Of a stretch of DNA of 64,000 nucleotides, positions 12,083-23,769 are shown in pieces. A program made the position numbers and the translations under genes. How positions within the stretch are numbered: the first letter of the stretch is position 1; every line of letters begins with the position of its first letter. The stretch is taken from NCBI RefSeq assembly GCF_040954645.1, contig NC_092806.1, positions 124,001-188,000 of the forward strand, written 5' to 3'. Under the pieces are notes generated by a model that saw only the letters and a list, made by a program, of their open reading frames with translations, had not been told where the DNA came from and did no database searches. This stretch comes from Diabrotica undecimpunctata. Lineage: Eukaryota; Arthropoda; Insecta; Coleoptera; Chrysomelidae.

Positions 12083-12767
12083 TAAAATAAAGTTATATTT
12101 TGAGGTTGCAGTCATTAATAGGGCAGGAAAGTGAAACTCTTTGTTCTTTAATCAAGCTTTCGCAAAATTTATTTGCTTCTTCAGGATATGCTAAAATATG
12201 GTATCAGTAAATACAATGAAATTAGAATTAAATAACATTGTATAAAACTAGTATAAAAACTTACAACATGAGGTTAATCCATTAAATTTTTAAATTGACA
12301 AAACATCAAAACTTAACTTATTAAAATTATATAGTTATGTAAGTACAATATTTTAATTTTATTTAATTTTGTATAAATTCATTATGACATTGATGTTTGA
12401 TTTATGTCAGAAAGACACTCGTTTCTGTTTATTATATTTTTTGTTGTTGATAACTAGCTCTTGATTGTTATTATGGTTACGTACAAAGTGGCGCCAAATA
12501 TGAATATTTAAATTTTTTGAAATTATAGTATTTATGATCAGAAAATCTAATATTAGAAAATTATGGTATTAATTTTCGTAAGACAGAATGTAATTATAGA
12601 TATTGCTTAGTTTATCAATATCAGTTTCTAAGAAATTTTATTTTATTTCTAAAATTCATATTTTAGCATATCCTGAAGAAGCAAATAAATTTTGCGAAAG
12701 CTTGATTAAAGAACAAAGAATTTCACTTTCCTGCCCTATTAATGACTGCAACCTCAAAATAAAACTT

Positions 12768-12774
<7 letters not shown>
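12083..12774. mobile_element. Penelope-like (?) element with 118-bp inverted arms
   Basis: The arms 12083-12200 and 12657-12774 are reverse complements with only about three differences, separated by 456 bp of AT-rich non-coding DNA. Read outward, each arm has ATATCCTGAAGAAGCAAATA, then TTTTGCGAAAGC, then GATTAAAGAACAAAG, and ends in an A/T-rich AAAATAAAACTTTATT-like tail that runs into an (AT)n tract. The CTGAAGA / GCAAA-loop-TTTGC / GAAA arrangement is the core layout seen in the terminal repeats of Penelope-like elements, some of which are hammerhead ribozymes. Stem I and the cleavage triplet are not evident. The near identity of the arms implies recent origin. Confidence 0.5.

Positions 12775-12845
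<71 letters not shown>
12775..12845. repeat. (AT)n microsatellite, right of inverted arms
   Basis: About 70 bp of AT repeats joined directly to the outer end of the right arm, mirroring the tract on the left side. Confidence 0.95.
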
Positions 12846-12849
<4 letters not shown>

Positions 12850-14284
12850 ATGTTGTATTTTTTGTTTGAATGATGAGCAATGAGTATTTTTAATAATATA
12901 ATATATAGGGTTTTTATCGCAGTTCTCAAAGAATTAGCTTGTAAGTACTTTTTTAAATTATCTTTATTATAACTATTATGAAACACACATATATATCTAA
13001 CTTAGCCAATGTAAATTTAAAATAAACTGTCTTTAAATTGATATTCTTATAAAACTAATTAAATTCTATAGACAATGTAAAATTTAAACAAACTATCTTC
13101 AAAATTGAAATTGTTATGACACTAACTAAATTATATTAACAAAATTTTGTACCTTTCTTTCACTGAATGCCTAAATGAACTGTTTTCCACTATATAGATT
13201 CTAATCACCACTGAATGTCTTCGTACTTCAGTTATCCTTGTTTTTTTGTGAAATTACTTTTTCCAATTATCAGCTTCTACCAATTTAAGATATAGTTTTC
13301 TTCACCAGCATTTATACACCACCAACCAAACCAGCAAACAGCATTTATATTTATTCTTCTTTTCAATATACCAATATCCAATTATTATAAGTTGATTTAT
13401 ACTAATCTCCAACCATAATATAATTTAATTTCTTCCAATATACTTTTTTTTAATCTTCAATAATTATTTGTGTATAATTATAAATGTGCATTAAATTATA
13501 TGCATAATTTTTAATCTTCATTTAACTCACTATATTAAACAATTGGACTATCTCCAACTAACTTTCATATTTCTTATTAAACTGCTTGACTGACTTACTA
13601 AAACTGTGAACAATTGACTTCACTAACTAATCTACTAACTTTCATAATAAACTGCTTGACTTCTGACTAAAAACTGCCATCTTGAATCCAAATCACGGGT
13701 ATTTATATCCTTTTTTATATTCCAGAACCATCTGGTAAGAGATCATGTTCCAATTTGTTCTATTTCTTCGATATCGATGTTCTCGAAAAAAATATCTGTT
13801 CTATCCACCGACATAATCATTATTCCAGAATGTTCGACTGTAAATAATGGTCACACTCTGCACTCTGGAGAATTGGTTAATGTTCCATTGATAAATTTGT
13901 TGACATTTAGGCTTTTCAGATCAGAATAAACATTCAAATTAGTAACTAACACTCTAATTTAATAAAATACACAATTCAAACAATATATTATTATAACCCC
14001 ACTTTATATTCGTAAATATTTCCTAAAATGTCACTTAGAGAGTAAGTTTGTATAGTTGGTTGCCTAGTCACATGGCTCACTTAAATCTATCTACCACATT
14101 ATAATTACTAAAATACAACTTTTTACAATTATTATATGCTAATTTCTTAAAAATGCCCTCACATAAATATATTTTTATAAAATTCTCTAGTATATAACTT
14201 ATTTAAAATAATCAAATATTTTTTTATATCTAATATTATGTAGTATATAACTTATACATTATTTTCTATAAACCCCAATCGTAT

Positions 14285-14285
<1 letters not shown>
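12850..14285. other. unassigned AT-rich DNA with heat-shock-element-like sites
   Basis: No coding sequence recognised. Repeated CTGCTTGACT and ACTAAC motifs occur at 13560-13660. TTCCAGAATGTTC at 13823-13835 is a perfect nTTCnnGAAnnTTC heat-shock element, and TTCCAGAACCATC lies about 100 bp to its left. The stretch may be the non-coding end of a retroelement. Confidence 0.35.

Positions 14286-14286
<1 letters not shown>

Positions 14287-14361
<75 letters not shown>
14287..14361. repeat. (AT)n microsatellite
   Basis: About 74 bp of uninterrupted AT repeats. Confidence 0.97.
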
Positions 14362-14362
<1 letters not shown>

Positions 14363-14559
14363 TAAATAAAATCCTTCGTGTAGTTTTCCGCCAATATCTA
14401 AGTCGTCTTCCAAAATGCAATTCTGATAAATTTCCTATAAAATGAAGTTCAAAAATTGAATGTCAAACATATACGTTCCCTCGAATATCTATATTATAAC
14501 ATTTTTCAAATAACTATTCTTCGATAGAGCTGTCTTTCTATGATTTCCTAATAACTTTA

Positions 14560-14780
14560 GCGTGGGGCAGACATGTATGAAATGGGAACTAAAAATTTAC
14601 ATTTTTCCATCCGACCAGAGGAACAGAAGACAATTTTTCCACGTCAACGCAGAAGAGAGACATTAGATTAAATATCACGTTGGCGTTGGTCGCTTGCCCA
14701 TCGGAACGGCTGGGACCGGAAATTAATGACACCGGAAATAGATTGAGTTATTACGTGACTCTAAGGATCAGGGTTGATTT
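14560..14780. promoter_or_regulatory. GC-balanced island with paired ETS-like sites
   Basis: A less AT-rich patch. ACCGGAAAT occurs twice, 16 bp apart (14715 and 14731), close to the ETS consensus, and TTACGTGAC follows at 14751. No coding frame and no transposon signature. Regulatory function is inference only. Confidence 0.2.
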
Positions 14781-15029
14781 TTTATTTTCATAATATAACA
14801 AACTAATTTTGATTGAAATAATCATGGAGCTCGTTATTTAAAGTTTTTCTTAATTTATAAGAATCTGTTGCTAATAAATCGTTAAAAAAATTTCGAAAGA
14901 GGGGTGCAAAATAAGATAATTTAGATAATTTCTTAGCATGACTTGCATGTTAGATAAAATAAAAAAATTAGTATGTTAGTATTAGTAGCATCAACCTTTT
15001 CCGTAAAATTACATGATTGACCGGAAGAG

Positions 15030-15290
15030 TGTAAGAAAAATACTACTCGTTCTATGATTTCTTCATTAGTCCTCATATAGCCAGCTAATTCCATCACCTG
15101 ATTCACCATGGGCCTTCGTCCCTTTGAGTTCTCTTAGGTCTTACTATATTTGGTACTACATATATCCTATTTTTGGAAGTCTCTTGGACCGCCTTCCCAC
15201 CCTGTGTTATTAGGTTGACTTTTGCTAGGTCATAGGGTTCCATGCTCTCTACATGACCTATCTATCTTAACCTTTTAAGCTTAATTAGTT
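15030..15290 (-). pseudogene. possible antisense LINE fragment
   Basis: The plus strand has CTCTACATGACCTATCTATC followed by TTAACCTTTTAAGCTTAAT. This resembles the antisense of the RT-downstream region of insect LINEs, where a 'GHV' block is preceded by a variable part. There is no open frame, so the assignment is weak. Confidence 0.3.
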
Positions 15291-15559
15291 AAGCTCCCTA
15301 AGATTCAATTTAAAATGCCAAATGACATTTTCGTACACATTTTCTATACATATTGTTTCAACGAGTGCTTCATGCTTTAATTATACTTTCATCATACTCG
15401 TATATCAATAAAATACTTTTCTTCATTCAAAACACCTTGAAACATAACATGTTGTTCAATAATTTTTGCGGTATGATAAGAGAGGGCGTTGCTACTAGCG
15501 CAAATTGTATACTCTTTATACGAACCTAGGTAAAGTTTCATTTAAATCAGGCAATTTAT

Positions 15560-16360
15560 TTAACAACCGATCTTAGTAAAAAGATTTAGTTAAAGCACTA
15601 GGTACCTCATTGTTCAGTGTAAGCAATATTGTGAATGAAATATTTGGTTTTAGCTCTGTTGACAATGGGTGCTGCATTCGTTAAGAACGTAACAAAAACA
15701 TATCCGAAAGCGACCTTATCAGCAACATTTAGAGCGTTGTCGAATGAATAGAGTGGATTTTGTATATCGATTTATCACTATGTATGAGACTTGGGTCTAT
15801 CACCATTATTCTGAATTAAACCAAGTGGCTTAAGAGTAGTGTAAACCTGATTGTTTGAAACGAGTTCGTGTCCAGAAATCGACCAAGAAGGTGTTAGAAA
15901 CAATTTTTAAAGATGCAAAAGGAATTATGTTTGTAGATTACTCGCAAACTGGTAAAAAAATTTATTTTGAATATTACTGTAGGGCAGCTTACTTAACCTT
16001 TAGACCAGCTCATGAAAAAAATTCGTGTAAAAAACACGGTTTGCAGAAGAAAAAACTGGTTTCAGTTTTTTCTTCTGCAAAAAATCGTGTCATATAAGCA
16101 TATTAACAATGGCTGAAATCCATCAGTTAAAGTTTGAATTATTAGAGCATCCACGGCATTCAGCAGATTTTATCCCTAGCTACTTTAATTTGTGTCAAAA
16201 CCTAAAAAAATTCATGCATGGAAAGCGTTTTTCATCAAATGATGAGATCATAATAGATGTGGAAGCGTATTTTGCAGCCCTCACTTCGGGGATGAAATTC
16301 ATAAATTTCAATTTCGTTGGAACAATTGTATTGCTGTTGGAAGACTATACTGAAAATTAA
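15560..16360 (+). pseudogene. mariner transposase relic
   Basis: Cut-and-paste mariner (D,D34D) transposase remnant. In order: ALGTSLFSVSNIVNEIFGF (the inter-HTH linker region), RVDFVYRFITMYETWVYHHY (matches the first catalytic block, VTMDETW, here YETW so the Asp is lost), KSTKKVLETIFKDAKGIMFV, DYSQTGKKIYFEYY, then MAEIHQLKFELLEHPRHSAD (matches the H-P-YSPDL block with the last Asp) and NLKKFMHGKRFSSNDEIIID. Stops and shifts break it between 15827 and 16109. The usual K-FHQDNA segment is replaced by an inverted duplication at 16041-16080. The N-terminal third and the terminal repeats are not recognisable. Confidence 0.85.
16041..16080. repeat. perfect 18-bp hairpin inside mariner relic
   Basis: Left arm 16041-16058 (TTGCAGAAGAAAAAACTG) and right arm 16063-16080 are exact reverse complements around the loop GTTT. 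Similarity continues outward imperfectly (ACACGG / ACACGA). The structure looks like a small inverted duplication made during repair or replication. Confidence 0.9.
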
Positions 16361-16729
16361 AGTGTATTTTAAATCACAAAACTGTATTTTCTTATCAAAA
16401 TACTTTGAAATCTCTGTTAGAAAGTTGTCAAAAAACCAATGCACTTTTTCTCATAATATATTGTGCATGCTCTGGCCAATATCTAGTAGTTTTCTTACAG
16501 TTTAGTTTTAAAATTTTTATTTTTACCGTTCCTTCTTATTTTCTACTCTTTATTCCTCTCTTAATCTTAAAACGATGGCAATCTGCACATTTGATACCGC
16601 CGTAAAAGTATTTTTTGTTTTTTATGCTTCTGTTTTCTTGTAAGGCATCTTTGTTTATAATCAGTGCTAAATTAAAATAAGAAAATCATCGTATCTGAGC
16701 CACATACTTTGAAACGATAAATACTCTCT

Positions 16730-16870
16730 TCGTCATGCAAGGAAGAGTAGAGAGAAGAAAAGACTTGGGAAGAAAAAAGATATCTTGGCTAAAAGATAGG
16801 GAAGCCTTTAAAGAATTGATTTGATTGCCAACCTTCGTTAGACGAGGGCAAAATGAAAAGAAGAATAAAA
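16730..16870 (+). pseudogene. LINE C-terminal/3'-end fragment
   Basis: Reads QGRVERRKDLGRKKISWLKD, matching the 'QGKI-GKR--GRR--SWL-NLR' block near the C terminus of the RTE-type LINE ORF also seen intact at 26.8 kb, and ends in an AAGAAGAAT tail typical of these LINE 3' ends. Confidence 0.65.
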
Positions 16871-17635
16871 TCTCTTAGGACTACAAAACTAATCTAAAAA
16901 TTCTTTTTTACATCAGGAATGCTGCAGGCACATTAGTGTATAAAAAAAAGTAAACAACACCCAATAACATAGAAATGTTAAAAATACTTGACGAATACAA
17001 ATTATTACATTAGGTAATTATAACAATAATAAAATAACTTGATTTAAAAACTTAGTGTCTCTTTTACTCCCATAAACATTTTAATATTCCCTTCAAAAGA
17101 CATTGTATCCTCTTTTTTTAATAATTATACTTCCAATTGTTTGTTTTGGCAATTATTTTCCGCTTTTATCGAGAAAGGGGGTAATAATAAGCCTCGACAT
17201 TCAACTTGGGTTAGTAGCTAAATCCAAAAGACTATTATGGAAAACGAAGGTTTTTGATTAGAAGTGCAAGATGAAAATGGCCCATTGTCGAAACTTACTG
17301 CCACAGGACCAGTTGTTTACAACTTTTTTAATTAGTTTGACATTTCTCGTCGTGTTTAAATGAAATAGCAGTGTCGTACAAGTAGAAGTGTCAAGATTTT
17401 TACGATGTTTTTAAAAATATACTTTTTGTAAGTGCTAATTATATTTGATGTTCATGCTAAAATTGGTAAAATCCACTAAATACAACTCTACTCTAGTAAA
17501 TAGTTGAACAGTTCTTCTAGCTGCTAGTAATTATATTTTGCCCAGATATTTAGCTGCCCAGTTAGCAATCGGATTAGGCAAATAACTAAGGTTACTAAAA
17601 GTATCCAGACTAGAAAAGCACTGCATCTTAACACA
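16871..17635. other. unassigned AT-rich DNA
   Basis: No gene, RNA or repeat structure recognised. Confidence 0.4.
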
Positions 17636-17639
17636 TAAC

Positions 17640-17860
17640 ATAACTACATATCTTACCTAGGAGAAAAAATTATATAACTGCAAGAAGAACTTCTTAAAAA
17701 AATGGGACATTATTGCTCTTAATGAGGTAAGCAGTAAAGCTGAAGGATACATAACCTTAATATTGGGACATTTATTTTAGATACCGATACTGTAAGTGAA
17801 ATAAATAAATGAAAAGCTAACTGTAATAATAGAATATAATTTTAAAGGAAAATAGGTGTA
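17640..17860 (+). pseudogene. LINE endonuclease N-terminal fragment
   Basis: In changing frames one reads YLGEKIIQLQEELLKKM, then WDIIALNEVSSKAEGYITL, then a SGHLF-like piece. This is the start of an APE-type endonuclease, where W-DI-(G/A)L-E holds the catalytic glutamate, still present here. The rest of the element is not found next to it. Confidence 0.6.
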
Positions 17861-20210
17861 AAATTAGACGAACAAGGACTAGTCATAAATTGCTAAGGAA
17901 AGGATACAAGAAACGATAGGAAGAACAGCTTCTACCGATTGCATTGGATCCAAGTCCAATATGAAACTTAAAAATAAATATTATTGTTTTCCTTTATGAT
18001 TAGATAATACAACTTTAAGAGAATACAAGTTTACAATCAATAACATAAAAAAATAATCTCTCTCGTGTTCTAGTTTGGCACAAGTCTAGTTCAGGGCTAC
18101 TCAACTGAACTAAATCAAAACTTTATCACAATACTATTTTGTCACTTAATTCAAAATAGTTTAAACTATGGCTTTTATGGTTATTTATGTGATAAATGAT
18201 AAATAAAGATCTCACATACACACTTCTGTAAAGACACCTAGGCATTTTTAAATGAAAAAGCTTTAATGGCTTGTTTAAGTAACAATAAACGCGATTTTGA
18301 CAAATCTTGTTTAATTAATATACCTGAGTTTTTTTAGATGATTTTTATCTTTTAGTACGATTAGAAGAGCTGTTAAACACTGCAGCCGGCTTATTACCAG
18401 GATTCGTATCATTAACACGATAGCACTTTTTTTAAGTCGCTATTTTAAATTTATTTTTAATTTATTATTAAACTGGTTCATTAATTTAGAACAACGATCT
18501 TCACCATTTTCAGCTTTTATTTCCATTATGCGCACATTTATATTGCGTAGTGTCACAGTGACTGTTGCTGCGATCTGTGCAAAACTAAGTTATTCTTCTG
18601 CAGTTCGAGAGTTATGCAACGTAGTAAATGAATTTCATTTCTTTGAGCAGAAAACCGTTTCAAAAATTTTTCTTTAACTGCTGACGCTACCTTTTCGACA
18701 ATTTCCTGAAGAAATTTCTCATTGAAAACATTGATAATTATCTATTGTTTTTATTTGGCGCAAGTCAGTTGATGTACAGGTCACACCCAAATTAGTTTAC
18801 TTCTTTAAAAAATAGGAAAACACCGAGGGGGATGGCACTTTTTAACATAGAAGAATTAATTTTCTGCAACTTAATTTGTTTACAATTCATGTAAACTTTA
18901 ACGCGTTTTATACTAGTGAAACGTAATCTGCTTAATATGCCCCATATGATGCTTCCAGAAAAATGAGCAATTAATATTGTAATGGAAACCTTGAACACTG
19001 TACTTCTCCTAAACACCTGAGAGATATTTTGGATGTCACGGTATCAGTAAGAAATATGTTTTAATTTTGTTTCTGTTTATTTATTTTTAACAAGACGATT
19101 TGCTATATCGTATTTCCTAATTAAAAGCATTACCTAACTAACACTACACATAAACGAGCTGGTTTAAGTCTTAAAATTTAAGTAAACAAATATAGAAAAA
19201 ATATCCTACGTCGCTGCTAATCCGCGAATGAGCGATAGCAGGAAAGATAGTACGGAGATCCTTCTTTGGAGATTGCAGTATGCCGTGTCAGAAGCGTGAG
19301 CGGTGTTGGTCCGAAATTTTTGTTTTTCCTAGTTGTGATGTTTTTAATGAATTTCTTTGTCGATTCCTGTTAATCTGCAAAAAGGACGCCATCGTCATTT
19401 AATGAACTCTTTTGTTAATTAGCCAAGATCACAGGACGAGCTTCATCGTCTTCTACAACTTTTTTCTCCACATTTTTTGCATCGGTGACATCAAAGGGAT
19501 TTTGTAAAAACTGCTGCAATTAGGAGCTTGCGAATTTTGTGTATTGTACGCTATTAAATATGTTTCTTTAGGAAAAATAATTTGGAATAAAACTTTTCAA
19601 CATAATAATTAAGAATTTTAGGTATGCAAATATCAAACAAATACTTTTTAATGTTCACTGAATATATTTAAATGAAGAAGTAGCATATTAGTAGCTACAT
19701 ATAGAATCAAAGCAGATATTCAATATTACCTACACTAAAGGAAGATAAATATACTAAGTTACACCATAAAAATATGAAAGAAAGTAACTTATAACCGGAT
19801 AAGTGTAGAAACCGAGATATTTGAAAAATAGTTGGGATTTACTTAAGCAGATCAATAACAGACGCAATTTTCATTATAAGGCAACTCACGGAAAAATATA
19901 TAAATACAAAAAAAGAAGATTCTTTAGGGGGAGGAGAAAAAGGTTAGAAGACGCTCAGATGAATTATTTTTGTTTCTAGAGGAATCAGGATTTCCCCCGA
20001 TAGTTGCGGTTATCGAGTACTGACTTAAAGTTAACGAGCCTTTTTTTTTTGTAGAAAAATGTACTACAATTGATTGTTCAAGTTCAGCTTATAGTTGCAC
20101 CCTAATTCTTTCTACAAATAATGATTTGTCTCCTATAACAAAATATGACTTTCTGTTGAATGAATTCTATTTTGAATTCTCATTGGTTTATAACAAGAAT
20201 CTTAATTTAT
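17861..20210. other. unassigned stretch
   Basis: No recognisable genes. Slightly less AT-rich patches at 18530-18720 and 19200-19320 have no open frame of interest. The minus-strand ORF 18792-19016 has no known domain. A purine-rich patch at 19920-19970 resembles LINE 3' ends only loosely. Confidence 0.4.
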
Positions 20211-20217
20211 ACATTCT

Positions 20218-20251
20218 TTGCATTTATAAATCACCTGATTTATAAATGCAA
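20218..20251. repeat. 34-bp near-perfect palindrome
   Basis: Arms 20218-20233 (TTGCATTTATAAATCA) and 20236-20251 are exact reverse complements around CC. It could be the centre of a small foldback element or a cruciform site; no longer inverted ends are seen. Confidence 0.9.
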
Positions 20252-20254
20252 TCT

Positions 20255-21755
20255 GAATATTACCCTGTATGTTAAACAAATAGTAAAGACGCCAGCACCA
20301 CTACATTTTAATTAGTAAACTAAATGTTTTTCTCCTTTGCTAAATCCGAAAACATTAGATCGTATTTTAAGTACTTTTCGGACATCCAGTAATATCCCGA
20401 TAAGATCTTTATATAAACGATAACTTAACATCTTCTTCCTTGAAAAAAATAATGACTAATGCTTGAGGGGTTTTATATCAGTTTTTATCCTTCATTGTCG
20501 ATCGCATTTAATAAAAACGAACCCTTCTTAATTGCATTTTTCATCGCAATTTTGAGCCCCTGTATTTCGATTTAAATTAAAAACTTCTATTGCTTCCTAA
20601 CAGAGAAGTACAATTTGATGCAAATACCTTGCAATTAATCACTCCAAGCAAATTTTTACTCTTTTCTAATCGCTCTGTGATAAGAACTGCAGAAGAATAA
20701 GTAAGTGAAGAATTTACGGGGCTTTTTCGTAGAAGCAGAGAGGTGGTAAGGGGTGTGTGATCAGGAATGGACTTTACTGAATTGAAAAATGTTATTTAGG
20801 CTCTCTATAAAGTATCAAAATTTTCATATTTTCCAAATATATTAAGATTAAAGTAATGCATGATATATGCGATACAAGGGCAAGTAAGCTAACTCGTTTA
20901 TTTCTTTTCATAGAAGTGATACATATGCTAGACGAATGGAAAAGTAGTATCTTTACAAATGTGCTATTATAATTATTAAATTGTTACTAAAGCCTTTTTG
21001 TCCTACATATTGAACTAAACGCTGAATTAAACATAAGACCACTCTTTTCCCATCTGAATATGATAGTGGCAATATTAGTTACGAGATTCTAATAAAAATA
21101 GTAAATAAGTAAATATGAAACCTTTTAGAAATATGACATTGCATTCATTTAACCATTTTTTTATTATTTGATTCAATTCAATACTTTTCAACTTTAAGTG
21201 CAAAATGGATTTCATAACTGAAAAAGCTTGCCCACAAATATACATTAAATCGAAAAGGACTTTTGGATTTTAGTATATTCGTTAATATCCATTTAGCCTT
21301 TCAGGAGCTTTGTCATTAAGTGAAATTTGAGGGATATACTGCATTTCAACATTAATAACGATAAAATCAATATTATTTTATAAACCTATTATTTCGAAAA
21401 CCTTTCAGTTGAGGTGATAGGCGTCGATCTGAATAGATCGAAAAAAAATTTATTAAAGGTGTCTAAACAATAATAATGACGTTACGCCTATTGGGATTTT
21501 AGTCACTGCTTTTCATTATTTTTACGGGGAATTTTTTTTAACTTTATTTGTTGTAATCTATTATCAATATAACAATTCACAATATGTTTAAAATGTAACA
21601 CAGTGGGAGCTACATCCAGCAGTGGTGAGCACTCTTTACCTATTATATTTAGTTTACATTACCAAATTTTTTTTACTAACTTTATTAACTGACTTTATAC
21701 AAACAACTATTAACAATTTAAACAAACTTCTATTTAGTTTCCAGCGGTGAAGAGA
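20255..21755. other. unassigned, possible regulatory sequence at 20450-20700
   Basis: No coding sequence recognised. The part 20490-20690 is GC-balanced for the region and has several CAATTA/TTAATTGC-type sites and an octamer-like ATGCAAAT at about 20619. Nothing else identified; 21600-21755 may be the 3' UTR of the Jockey relic that follows. Confidence 0.3.
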
Positions 21756-21759
21756 TTTA

Positions 21760-22790
21760 GACTCTAGAGGATTCTGGAGTATCCAACCTTTTAAGTCTTC
21801 TAAGCAGTGGTGGAGTTAAAAGGTCGCTGGCAAGTGAATTTGGATGAAATGATAGTCTCTGAAAGTAGTTTGTATACTAAGCGATGGTTTTAGCATTCAG
21901 GTCATGATAAATAACATCATTTGGTATTGAAATATTTGTAGTCTTTGCAAGTGTGTATTACTGGCAGTTCCCCAGATTTAAATCCCGTACATTCATGCCG
22001 GTCATAGTATTATCTTATAGAGAAGAAGTTTGTTTTGGATACTTAAACCTGACTTTCGATTCATAAACCAGTACATTTTTTTTTGTAATGCATGCCTAGT
22101 TGCAGTCGTTTGGACCATATATGTTTTCCCCAATTTAGGTGATTATCTATGTGAATACTCAGATATTTGATATCATTATATCCAGCAGGTAGTAATTTTC
22201 GGCTTATAGATACCTGAGAGCAGTTCTTTTTTTTTAATGTGAAGGTGATGTGAGTGAATTTAGTATTATTTATTTTGACATGCCATAGTTTCAACCAATT
22301 TTCTAATTGGTTAAAATGGTTATTCAAATTTCTGGATGCTAATCGTGGAATCACATGAGTGGCCATTATGACGGTATCATCTTCATACGTAGCAATCGTA
22401 GTATTATGTGACAAAGATGTCAGCTCTGTACAGTAAATATACTTGTGCTGAGATCGGATATAGAGGAGTGCAAGTTTCGCCATGATTAAGTAAAAAGGAT
22501 CTATCTATCTATATTTTTTCGAAAAGCTTTGCGAAAGTTGGTAAAAGACTTATTGGACGGAACGATAATACCTCGTTAGGGTCTTTGCTAGTTTTTGGCA
22601 CCAGAATTATGTTAGCCACTTTCCACATGATAGAAAAGTAACCAATTCTTATAATAACGTTAAAAATATAATAGTGTTAGTCTGTTGGTCTTTTTAGGTA
22701 AATATTTTAGTCTTAAACCCGTGCTTTTATTTGTTTAATTTTGCAATGACTTCTGTGATTTTACAAATTTTTATTTTTTAATGGGTGATG
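21760..22790 (-). pseudogene. Jockey-clade LINE reverse transcriptase relic
   Basis: Non-LTR reverse transcriptase, read right to left. Near 22640-22520: WKVANIILVPKTSKDPNE and SFRPISLLPTFAKLFEKI (finger/palm motifs). An internal deletion follows, then the open piece 22483-22061 with the active-site box ATYEDDTVIMAT (usual YADD; the Ala is Glu), NNHFNQLENWLKLWHVKINN and KYLSIHIDNHLNWGKHI (thumb). Out of frame, the C terminus continues through CQ-type IHTC and ends in LASDLLTPPLLRRLKRL near 21780. Stops and frameshifts make it inactive. The order and wording of the motifs match the Jockey clade well. Confidence 0.85.
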
Positions 22791-23765
22791 GGATAATACT
22801 ACAGCCTATACAAATCAATATGTACCCGAAATTTTTTTTCAATATTTTTTAATTAATAGTTTCTTCCCGTTTATTGAAAACTATTGGATGCAGAGCAGCA
22901 TGTTGATGTGAACGCCAGGCAACTATGTCGATTCCGGATCTAACGTTGCGAGCCAATAGTATATATACATATATACAATTTAATATACCTTTAAAATCAA
23001 ATATTTGTGCTCTAGCCTATTGTTAATGTCCACTGTTTGTGTTTAGATAAACTTTCACATATTAGTTTGCCTCCAATCATTATTAGTCATATCTGTCACT
23101 TTACCGATCAAGTCCTTCTCTGGAATTGAAAGAGGGGTGTTGCCAGAAAGCATCGAGAATAACAATCACTATGAACGGGGGCGAAATTACTCAGAACCCG
23201 CCAGTAATTTCACCGAAAAGGGGCAAATAGAGCATTTACATATTTTATTGCACCGCACGTATGTTATCTTGGCATTTCCTGCAGCCCCTCAACAGATCCG
23301 GCATACGATTACGAGGACTTAAGTAAAACTTGGTTCATACTTTAAATTTTATATCGTAAGTTGTGTTTTATGGACTTTCCGCTGGTTTTTTATTACGTTT
23401 ACATTTCGTCGGAGAGGTATTGTCTGGATTTTATTTTTCTACATTTATTCGTATGATGTTAATATCACACAAATAACAAAAACAAAGAATCGAATAGCAA
23501 ATAGATAATTCAATTCCAGTACCGAAAAACTGTACAAGAATGAAGTACATAAACTTAAAAAAAAGGGATGAAAAAAGGATTAAGAATGCAAATTGGATAA
23601 ACAACAATAATTACAGAATAAATAAATAAATAAACAATTAGCAAAGATAAAATGATACATTTTCCTTTTCCTGCATTACATGCTCAATCAGATCTGTATA
23701 CCATTATAAAATTACATAAACCGAAATATGAAAACTTTGCTATTGCTCTTCTTCTTAGTTTAGAA
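22791..23765. other. unassigned stretch
   Basis: No recognised gene. The patch 23090-23330 is GC-balanced and its 61-codon ORF (23137-23322) has no known domain; it could be unique host sequence. Confidence 0.35.
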
Positions 23766-23769
23766 TGGA

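Noticed and set aside
12083..12200. Complete hammerhead ribozyme
   Set aside because: CTGAAGA, a short stem and GAAA are present, but no convincing stem I, stem III or cleavage triplet could be drawn, so only a core-like motif is reported.
12603..12986. Overlapping ORFs on both strands with long IYIYIY runs
   Set aside because: They are translations of the (AT)n microsatellite at 12775-12845 joined to Penelope-like arm sequence.
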